Assembly (NCBI GenBank): GCA_034666705.1
Contig: JAXDLH010000362.1
Coordinates: 1 to 12,795, forward strand
Source of the DNA: JAXDLH01 sp034666705
GTDB lineage: Bacteria; Chloroflexota; UBA6077; SHYK01
Length of the DNA stretch: 12,795 bases
Reading direction: 5' to 3'
Below, piece after piece: positions 5,397 through 11,616 of the stretch. Position numbers and translations under genes: made by a program. The notes under the pieces were generated by a model, which did not search any database, was not told the origin of the DNA, and was given only the letters and a program-made list of their open reading frames with translations. Within the stretch, counting starts at the first letter, position 1, and each line of letters opens with the position of its first letter.

Positions 5397-8180
5397 TTAT
5401 TCCTCGACCACCAGCACGCCGGTCATACCGGCCTCCGCCTGGCCGGGCTCGGTGCAGATGATCGCATACACGCCGGTCGCCGGCGCGTCGAAAGTCGCCG
5501 TCCCGCTCGCGCCTGGCGCCACCACTATGTGTGCGCCCGGTACACCGGGAATCGTCCAATCGTGCGTTATGGCGTCGCCGTTGCGGAGCGTCACCCGCAC
5601 GATCTCGCCCGGCCGCGCGGTGAGCGTCGCCGGCGCGAAGCGGAGCGCGCTGGCCTCCACCGTCACGGCGCGGGCGCTCGCGACCTGCGCCGCCGATAGG
5701 TTGTTGACGGTGGTCGAATGGGCAGCATGGTCATGGTTGGCAACGTCGGCCGCGGCCGCCACAGCATGGCCGCCCGGATTGAGTGCTGCTAGCCAGAGTG
5801 CCACGGCCCCGACTGCGGCGGCCAACAGCGCGATGCCTGCCAGGTAGCTCCAATCCGCAAGCCGGGCTCGCAGGGGTGGATGGACGAGGGAGTCAACGCT
5901 CGTCGGGGGGACGAAGCGCCGCAGCCGCAGTGAGTTCGTCACCACGCTCACGCTGGACATCGCCATGGCCGCGGCGGCCAGCGCCGGGTTCAGCATGACG
6001 TGGAGCAGCGGGAAGAGGGCGCCGGCCGCGACCGGGATGAGGACCACGTTATAGATGAATGCCCAGAACAGGTTCTGGCGAATCGTGCCGATCGTCCGCC
6101 GGGAGAGAGCGATCGCCGTGACCACGTGGCGCAGATCGCCGCCTATCAGGGTGACGTCTGATGCGGCGATCGCCACGTCCGTCCCCGTGCCAATTGCGAT
6201 GCCGAGGTCGGCCTGCGCGAGCGCCGGCGCATCGTTGATGCCGTCGCCGACCATTGCCACCATCTTGCCCTGACGCTGGAGCTCCGCCACCTTCGCTGCC
6301 TTCTCGCCCGGCAGCACCTCGGCCAGCACGTGCGCGATGCCCAGCTCGCGCGCCATCGCCTCGGCTGTGCGCCAGTTGTCGCCAGTGAGCATCCACACCT
6401 CGAGCCCAAGGGCGTGCAGTTGGCGCACCGCCTCGGCGGACTCCGGTCGCAGCGTATCGGCGACCGCGATCAAGCCAAGCGGCTGGCCATCGGCGGCGAC
6501 GAACAGCGGCGTAGCGCCGGCGGTCGCCAGTTCCTCGGCCTGCTCGGCAAGGCCGTCGAGCGGCACCTCCATCGTCTGCATGAGCGCCAGGTTGCCCAGT
6601 ACCAGGTGATGCCCCTCGACGCGGGCCTCCACCCCACGGCCGGCCACCGCGCTGAACCGCTCCGCTGAGGGAAGCGCCAACCCTAGCGCCCGCGCCCGTC
6701 CCACGATCGCTTCGCCAAGCGGGTGCTCCGAGCCAACCTCGGCCGCCGCCGCGAGGCGGAGCAGATCAGCCTCGACGACGCCCGCCGCCACTACGACGTT
6801 CGTGACCATCGGCGCACCGTGCGTCAGCGTGCCCGTCTTGTCCAGCACGATCGCCGTGATGCGGTGGGCGCCCTCCAGCGCCTCGCCGCCCCGGATCAGC
6901 ACGCCGTACTCGGCACCCTTCCCCGTGCCGACCATGATCGCCGTCGGCGTGGCCAAACCCATCGCGCAGGGGCACGCGATGATGAGCACCGCAATGAACG
7001 CCTGCAGCGCCGTCGTCAGGCGCGGTTCGGGCCCGACGATGTACCAGGCGGCGGCGGCGAGGATCGCCAGCCCGATCACCGCAGGCACGAAGTAGCTGGA
7101 GATGAGGTCGGCCGTCCGCTGGATCGGCGCCTTCGAGCCCTGCGCCTCCTCCACGAGGCGGACGATTTGCTGGAGCGTCGTGTCGGCGCCGACCCGCGTG
7201 GCTCGGAGCACGAATGCGCCGGTGCGGTTCATACTGGCGCCAATCACCGGGTCGCCCGGCCGCTTCTCGAGCGGCAGCGACTCGCCGGTCAGCATCGACT
7301 CGTCAACTGCCGACGTGCCCTCCTCGACGACGCCGTCGACAGGCACCCGCTCACCCGGACGCACCCGCACGAGGTCGCCGACTCGCACCTCCTGAACCGG
7401 CACGTCGTGCTCGACGCCGTCCCGCAGCACGCGCGCCGTGCGGGCCTGGAGGCCCATCAGGGTGGTGATCGCCGCCGAGGTCTGCCCTTTGGCCCGCGCC
7501 TCGAGCCAGCGGCCGAGCAGCACCAGCGCGATCACGAACGCGGCCGTCTCGAAGTACATCTCCAAGGGAAAGCCCCACCGCGCGGCCAGCCCGGGCCAGA
7601 GCGTGACGAACGCCGAGTAGCCGTACGCGGCGGTGACGCCGACGACGACGAGGGTGTTCATATTGGTACTGAAGTGCCGGGCGCTCGCCCACGCGGCGCG
7701 GTAGAACCCGGCTCCTGCCCAGGCGACGATCGGCGTCGTAACAAGCAGTAGAAGCGGATCCATGATGTCGTGCGCGATCCCGAGCGGCAGGTACATCGAC
7801 GCCATCATGAGCGCGCCGGCGGCGAGGCTGACGGTAAATTTACGGCGCAGGTCGGCGATCTCGGCGATGCGCTCCGCGGCCAGCGGGTCGTGCACGGCGG
7901 CGGGCGCGCCCGCGTCAGCCGCAACCGAGGTTGGCGGCGGCAGCTCGCGCACGCCGTAGCCAGCTTTCTCGACCGCGGCGCAGAGAGCGTCCATTCCGAC
8001 GATCTCCGGCTCGATCACGACGCGCGCCTTCTCGGTCGCGAGGTTGACCGACGCCTCGGCGACTCCCTCGACCCGGCTCAGCGCGCGCTCGACGCGCCGC
8101 ACGCAACTGGCGCACGTCATGCCCGTAATCGGCAGGCTCAACTCAGTGCGTTGCGGCACGGGGTGCGGTTCAGTTACCAC
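5397..8180 (-). CDS. copA: Cu(I)-exporting P1B-type ATPase CopA fused to a C-terminal cupredoxin domain
   Basis: The 927-residue protein pumps Cu(I) out of the cytoplasm. Seen in order: one N-terminal metal-binding domain with GMTCASC (C23, C26); membrane helices from about residue 115; actuator TGES (298-301); CPC (C403-P404-C405) in the ion path; phosphorylation site DKTGT (D447); SEHPLG (H486-P487) and GDGIND (645-650) in the ATP domain; YN (710-711) and MAMSS (M739-S743), the other Cu(I) ligands. A usual CopA ends near residue 757. Here an extra hydrophobic helix (about 778-800), a linker with H805, H816, H818 and H821, and a cupredoxin-like domain (about 838-927) follow. Possible copper ligands there are H873, C909 and M919, but the second His position is Q914. 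The start is GTG with only a modest GGGGA site. Second gene of the csoR operon. Confidence 0.95.
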   Translation of the reverse strand: MVTEPHPVPQRTELSLPITGMTCASCVRRVERALSRVEGVAEASVNLATEKARVVIEPEIVGMDALCAAVEKAGYGVRELPPPTSVAADAGAPAAVHDPLAAERIAEIADLRRKFTVSLAAGALMMASMYLPLGIAHDIMDPLLLLVTTPIVAWAGAGFYRAAWASARHFSTNMNTLVVVGVTAAYGYSAFVTLWPGLAARWGFPLEMYFETAAFVIALVLLGRWLEARAKGQTSAAITTLMGLQARTARVLRDGVEHDVPVQEVRVGDLVRVRPGERVPVDGVVEEGTSAVDESMLTGESLPLEKRPGDPVIGASMNRTGAFVLRATRVGADTTLQQIVRLVEEAQGSKAPIQRTADLISSYFVPAVIGLAILAAAAWYIVGPEPRLTTALQAFIAVLIIACPCAMGLATPTAIMVGTGKGAEYGVLIRGGEALEGAHRITAIVLDKTGTLTHGAPMVTNVVVAAGVVEADLLRLAAAAEVGSEHPLGEAIVGRARALGLALPSAERFSAVAGRGVEARVEGHHLVLGNLALMQTMEVPLDGLAEQAEELATAGATPLFVAADGQPLGLIAVADTLRPESAEAVRQLHALGLEVWMLTGDNWRTAEAMARELGIAHVLAEVLPGEKAAKVAELQRQGKMVAMVGDGINDAPALAQADLGIAIGTGTDVAIAASDVTLIGGDLRHVVTAIALSRRTIGTIRQNLFWAFIYNVVLIPVAAGALFPLLHVMLNPALAAAAMAMSSVSVVTNSLRLRRFVPPTSVDSLVHPPLRARLADWSYLAGIALLAAAVGAVALWLAALNPGGHAVAAAADVANHDHAAHSTTVNNLSAAQVASARAVTVEASALRFAPATLTARPGEIVRVTLRNGDAITHDWTIPGVPGAHIVVAPGASGTATFDAPATGVYAIICTEPGQAEAGMTGVLVVEE

Positions 8181-8199
8181 GGCCTCGTCCCCGCGCTAC

Positions 8200-8219
8200 G
8201 GGCGAGGCATGCCTCGCCC
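8200..8219. repeat. Perfect 20-base palindrome between csoR and copA
   Basis: GGGCGAGGCATGCCTCGCCC is identical to its reverse complement. It sits in the 60-base csoR-copA gap, about 20 bases before the copA GTG. It could be a protein-binding site, a stable hairpin in the operon mRNA that limits copA translation, or a copy of a dispersed GCGAGGCATGCCTCGC-type repeat that I recall from other GC-rich genomes. Beside it, TGGGTGTACCCA (8227-8238) is a second short inverted repeat. Confidence 0.7.
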
Positions 8220-8240
8220 CTCCTGATGGGTGTACCCAAA

Positions 8241-8507
8241 TCACCTGCGGGCCATGTCGAAGAGCTCGGCCAGTTCGGCAACTGCCTCGGAGCCGCGACC
8301 CTCAGCGAACGCGGTCGGCACGCAAGATGCCAGGTGACCTTGCAGCAATACGTCCTCGAGCTTGCCGATCGCCCGCTGTACGGCGTGCGTCTGCTTGAGC
8401 ACGTCGATGCAGTAGGTGTCCTCCTCGATCATGCGGCGGATGCCGCGCAGGTGGCCCTCGATGGTAGCGAGGCGGTTCAACACGTCTTTGCGCTCGGGCT
8501 CGTTCAT
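8241..8507 (-). CDS. csoR: Copper-sensing transcriptional repressor CsoR
   Basis: The 88-residue protein belongs to the CsoR/RcnR family of all-helical repressors that release DNA when Cu(I) binds. The Cu(I) ligand set C-H-C is complete at C33, H58 and C62, with the same 25- and 4-residue spacing as the Mycobacterium tuberculosis protein (C36, H61, C65). The N-terminal helix has the usual NRLATIEGHLRGIRRMIEED sequence. The reading frame is open back to 8573, but I place the start at ATG 8507-8505. This gives the normal family N-terminus (MNEPERKDVLNRL) and has GGGAG five bases upstream; the longer form would read through the operator. It heads the operon with copA (60 bases downstream) and copZ and probably represses itself and both genes. 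Confidence 0.95.
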   Translation of the reverse strand: MNEPERKDVLNRLATIEGHLRGIRRMIEEDTYCIDVLKQTHAVQRAIGKLEDVLLQGHLASCVPTAFAEGRGSEAVAELAELFDMARR

Positions 8508-8514
8508 CCTTGCT

Positions 8515-8548
8515 CCCACCCCCTGGGGGAGGGGGTCAAGAGATTGTA
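8515..8548 (-). promoter_or_regulatory. csoR-copA-copZ promoter -10 box and probable CsoR operator
   Basis: On the minus strand a TACAAT -10 box (8548-8543) is followed within about ten bases by the near-palindrome CCCACCCCCTGGGGGAGGG (8515-8533 as read on plus), centred on T8524 with a single A/A mismatch. CsoR operators are known GC-tract inverted repeats of this C5-N-G5 type, and this one would cover the transcription start and the csoR Shine-Dalgarno site. No clear -35 is seen 16-18 bases upstream. Assignment is by pattern and position. Confidence 0.65.
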
Positions 8549-8898
8549 GCCGAATCTGCATTGCGAGGCGCATCCCACCCCGCTGCGCAATCCATCATAG
8601 GAGGCATGGCTATGCCACCGGTGAGGCGAGGCCGCACACTTACTCAACGAAGGCGCGATCCAGGTGCCATTCTTCGCCGTCTAGGATTAGGGAGCTAGCT
8701 GGAGACGCGATCCCGCGCTAAGCCTGATTTCTTTTCACATGGCCACTGTAGATACTGATGCTTTGCTGCTCACCAGAGGATTTCGACGTGATGTCGCTAG
8801 TGCAACTTCTCGTGCGCATGCGCCTCCCGCGCCCTCCACATTTTGGCGAAGCACGCGGACTAACCCAAGCGTGCTGCGCCGCATCTGCGTCAAGCTGC
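8549..8898. other. Intergenic region between csoR promoter and hybrid kinase gene
   Basis: About 350 bases lie between the end of the hybrid kinase gene and the csoR promoter. I find one short open frame with an excellent ribosome-binding site (8612-8698, separate entry) and otherwise nothing convincing. There is no clear intrinsic terminator for the kinase gene and no repeat or RNA gene that I can recognise. A longer plus-strand frame at 8739-8978 runs into the kinase coding region and looks like chance. Confidence 0.5.
8612..8698 (+). CDS. Possible 28-residue Arg-rich small protein
   Basis: A consensus AGGAGG (8599-8604) lies seven bases before ATG 8612, and the frame runs 28 codons to TAG at 8696-8698. 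The product starts MPPVRRGRTLTQ and contains an RRR run and ILRRL, so it is strongly basic. A second in-frame ATG at 8606 is too close to the ribosome-binding site. It is divergent from csoR and I do not recognise it. It could be chance, a short leader peptide, or the remnant of a decayed gene. Confidence 0.25.
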   Translation: MPPVRRGRTLTQRRRDPGAILRRLGLGS

Positions 8899-10638
8899 TT
8901 AGATCCTACCCGGCACGATTGCTGGGGTCGGGCTATCCAGCGCTGCGCGAACTGCGGTCAGGAGGGCGGCCGGCGTAAATGGCTTCTGGAGAAATACCAG
9001 CTCAGCGGTCGACACCCCGTGGTGCATCATGACGTCGTCCGTGTAGCCGGACATATACAGGCAGCGCATCTCGGGTCGGTTGCCGGCGAGGATCCGCGCA
9101 ATCTCCAGGCCGTTCATCGTGGGGAGCACGAAGTCGGTCAGTAGCAGGTCGATCCTCTCGGCGTATGCGCCGGCCAGGCGCTGGGCCGCTTCCGGGTCCG
9201 CGGCTTCGAGCACCTGGTAGCCGGCCTGCTGCAAAACGGTACAGACGAGCGCACGTACGCCGGGCTCGTCCTCCACGACGAGGATTGTCTCCGTGCCCCC
9301 CGTCGGTGCTGGCGCCTCGACGCGACGCTGGGGCACGCCTTCGGCTTGCACGCGGGGCAGGTAGATCTTGAAGGTCGTCCCAAGGCCGGGCTCGCTGTAG
9401 ACCCAGATGCCCCCGCCACTTTGCTGCACGATCCCGTAGACGGTCGAGAGACCGAGTCCGGTGCCCTTGCCGAGATCCTTGGTGGTAAAGAATGGCTCGA
9501 AGATGCGTGCCCGGGTTTCCTCATCCATCCCGGTGCCGGTGTCGCTTACTGCGAGGACCACGCCCGAGCCTTCTTGCACGGCGCTGAGGGTGCGCGACCC
9601 CCACGCCTGTGCGTCCACCACGTCGAGGTCGACGCGGGTGGTCTCGATGACGAGCCGGCCACCCCGCGGCATCGCATCGCGTGCATTGACGGCGAGATTC
9701 AGGATAACCTGCTCCAACTGGCCGCGGTCGACGCGTACCCATCCGAGATCGGGTGCAGTCACGATCGCTAGGTTGATGTCCTCGCCGATCACCCGGCGCA
9801 GCAGGCCGCCCATATTCTCCACGACGGCATTGAGATCCAGTACCTCTGGGCGGAGCAACTGCTGGCGGCTGAATGCCAGCAGCTGCCGGGTGAGATCGCT
9901 GGCTCGCTCGCCTGCTCGGACGATCTCCTGCACCTGGCTCACGAGCTCGCTACCTGGCGGCAATGCGCCGTGTACCAGCTCTGCCCACCCGATGATGGCC
10001 GTGAGCAGGTTGTTGAAATCGTGGGCGACGCCGCCGGCGAGCCGCCCAACTGCCTCCATCTTCTGGGCCTGCCGCAGCTGCTCCTCGCTCGAGCGAAGCG
10101 CCTCAGTCAAAGCAAGCTCGCGATGCAAGCCGGTGATCTCGATAATGCCGGCGAGGTGTGCGGCGATGGCCACGAGCAGCTCCCGTTCGTCCCGGGCGAA
10201 TCGGTGAGCCCCATCGGTCTGGACGTTCAGCACCCCGAGCAATCGATCGCCGAGGATGATCGGCACCGAGAGCATCGAGACGAAGCGCTCCTCGTCGACG
10301 TCGGGGATCCACACGAATCGCGGATCGAGGTGCACGTCCTCGACGACGAGGGGCTGCCGGTGCTCCGCCACCCACCCGGTGATGCCCTCGCCCAGTGCAA
10401 GCTGGACGTCGCCGACCGCGTGCGGCGGCAGCCCGTGAGTTGCCGTCAGGGTGAGGCGGCTGGCCTTCTCGTCCCAGATATAGAGGGAGCACACCTGGGT
10501 GCCGGTGACCTCGGTCGTCTCGCGCACGATCGATTGCATATGGACGGCGATGTCGTTCGACGCGGCGATCGCGAGGACGATGCGCTCGAGGAATGCCATG
10601 GCTCGCAGCCGCTCCGCTTGCCCGCCGGACTGCTCCAC
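8899..10638 (-). CDS. Cytoplasmic hybrid sensor histidine kinase (GAF-HisKA-HATPase-REC)
   Basis: The 579-residue protein has no membrane segment. An N-terminal GAF sensor domain (about 16-170, with ITGWVAEHRQPLVVEDV and LLGVLNVQT) is followed by a short coiled coil and the dimerisation domain with phosphoacceptor H206 in GGVAHDFNN. The ATP-binding domain has N-box residues N314 and N318, G1 DTGTGM (366-371) and G2 GKGTGLGLS (390-398). A C-terminal receiver (about 450-570) has acidic E456 and D457, phosphoacceptor D502 in LLLTDFVLP, S530 and K552 in LQKPF. All catalytic residues are present. The GTG start has AGGAAAG just upstream. The cofactor or small ligand sensed by GAF cannot be told. 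The REC probably passes phosphate to a phosphotransfer protein or regulator elsewhere, since no output gene is adjacent. It lies between cynS and csoR on the same strand, with gaps of about 250 and 390 bases. Confidence 0.93.
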   Translation of the reverse strand: MEQSGGQAERLRAMAFLERIVLAIAASNDIAVHMQSIVRETTEVTGTQVCSLYIWDEKASRLTLTATHGLPPHAVGDVQLALGEGITGWVAEHRQPLVVEDVHLDPRFVWIPDVDEERFVSMLSVPIILGDRLLGVLNVQTDGAHRFARDERELLVAIAAHLAGIIEITGLHRELALTEALRSSEEQLRQAQKMEAVGRLAGGVAHDFNNLLTAIIGWAELVHGALPPGSELVSQVQEIVRAGERASDLTRQLLAFSRQQLLRPEVLDLNAVVENMGGLLRRVIGEDINLAIVTAPDLGWVRVDRGQLEQVILNLAVNARDAMPRGGRLVIETTRVDLDVVDAQAWGSRTLSAVQEGSGVVLAVSDTGTGMDEETRARIFEPFFTTKDLGKGTGLGLSTVYGIVQQSGGGIWVYSEPGLGTTFKIYLPRVQAEGVPQRRVEAPAPTGGTETILVVEDEPGVRALVCTVLQQAGYQVLEAADPEAAQRLAGAYAERIDLLLTDFVLPTMNGLEIARILAGNRPEMRCLYMSGYTDDVMMHHGVSTAELVFLQKPFTPAALLTAVRAALDSPTPAIVPGRI

Positions 10639-10887
10639 GCGTCTTTCCTACCCAGTATGGTTGGCCCCAGGCGTCGTTTGACTCTACGGGGCGCCCCTCG
10701 GTCCAAGCATGCGCACGGTGCCAGAAACGGATGGAGCAATTTTGGGCACGTTGGCCAAACACCTCGCGTGGATACCGCTCGCCGCAGCACCGGGCGCTGG
10801 CGGGCGAGGGCATCACGCACGGACGTAACCCGTCAACTCATAGGCACAACCAGCTCGTTGCGAGGCAACGGCCCCACCGGCGGCTGC

Positions 10888-11334
10888 CTACCAACTGCGG
10901 TAGGGGAGGAACTTGCCGTCCAGCGTGACGACCACCCGATCTCCCTTGGGATCGGCCTTGCGCTCGACGTGCATCTCGAAATCGATGGCGCTCATGATGC
11001 CGTCGCCGAATGTCTCGTTAATCAAGGCTTTGAGTGTCGTGCCGTACACCTGCACGATCTCGTAGAAGCGGTAGATGAGCGGGTCCACTGGCACTGCGGG
11101 GTCCAGCGATCCCTTCATCGGGTCACGCTGCAGGGCGAGGGCCGTGTCCTGGTCGAGCCCGAGGAACTCAACGACGGCGTCTGCCTCGGCAGGCGTCATC
11201 TTCATCTGGCCCAGGAGCGCGGCCGTGGTCCAGACCGGGTCGTGCCCGACGGCCTCGGCGATAGCCTGCCAGGTGAGTTGTTTGGCTTCTTTCGCGGCCA
11301 GCACGCGCTGGGTGGCTTCGGCTCGGGGAATCAT
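10888..11334 (-). CDS. cynS: Cyanase (cyanate hydratase)
   Basis: Cyanase converts cyanate plus bicarbonate into carbamate and CO2; the carbamate falls apart to ammonia and a second CO2. The enzyme is a cytoplasmic decamer. The 148-residue protein has an N-terminal helical domain (LTWQAIAEAVGHDPVWTTAA) and the highly conserved C-terminal catalytic domain, PLIYRFYEIVQVYGTTLKAL then INETFGDGIMSAIDF. R89, E92 and S115 match the E. coli catalytic residues R96, E99 and S122 with identical spacing. The frame is open to 11355, but GGAGG (11341-11345 on the complement) lies six bases before ATG 11334, which is my choice. The gene stands alone: no carbonic anhydrase (cynT), cyanate transporter or CynR regulator is in the window. 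It may serve cyanate detoxification or nitrogen supply. Confidence 0.96.
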   Translation of the reverse strand: MIPRAEATQRVLAAKEAKQLTWQAIAEAVGHDPVWTTAALLGQMKMTPAEADAVVEFLGLDQDTALALQRDPMKGSLDPAVPVDPLIYRFYEIVQVYGTTLKALINETFGDGIMSAIDFEMHVERKADPKGDRVVVTLDGKFLPYRSW

Positions 11335-11616
11335 CCCATACCTCCAACTGGCCAACTATAGCCAGCACACTGCCGACGGGCATTGGACAGTTTGCGCAAG
11401 ACATGCACAGCGCAGGCTATCAATTCTGGCCACCCTCGCTGAAGCCAACCTGATCCCCTATAGTGGACGGAAACTCGTAGTTCTTGTCCTATTTGGGGCA
11501 AGGTACGGTCTGTATGTGCGGGAGTCGGAGCGCCGCGGGTACGAGCGCCGCGGCAGCTCGCGCGATGCGCACGTGCAGCCTCATTCGGAGGCAGCGCTAC
11601 GCTCCGCAATGCCCGG
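11335..11616. other. Divergent intergenic region between cynS and the membrane kinase
   Basis: About 280 bases separate the divergent genes. For cynS the GGAGG at 11341-11345 and a TATAGT at 11360-11355 (complement) are visible, the latter without a supporting -35 and very close to the start. The part from 11464 onward is open in the kinase frame. It contains an 11-base direct repeat GAGCGCCGCGG (11528-11538 and 11543-11553) and a GGAGG at 11586-11590 that is not followed by an in-frame ATG, GTG or TTG. No RNA gene or mobile element is seen. Confidence 0.5.

Noticed and set aside
6723..7751. 342-codon plus-strand open frame inside copA
   Set aside because: Antisense to the P-type ATPase domains with all catalytic motifs in place; its product shows no known fold features.
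10856..10904. Hairpins CGTTGC-GAG-GCAACG (10856-10870) and CCTACC/GGTAGG (10887-10904) as a cynS terminator
   Set aside because: Stems are only six bases, one overlaps the cynS stop codon, and no T-run follows on the minus strand.
11355..11360. TATAGT as the -10 box of a cynS promoter
   Set aside because: No matching -35 is found and the start codon is only 20 bases away, leaving a very short leader. Possible but unsupported.
9970..11361. 463-codon plus-strand frame spanning the hybrid kinase 5' end and cynS
   Set aside because: It is antisense to two conserved genes and bridges their intergenic gap; the composition is that of a shadow frame.
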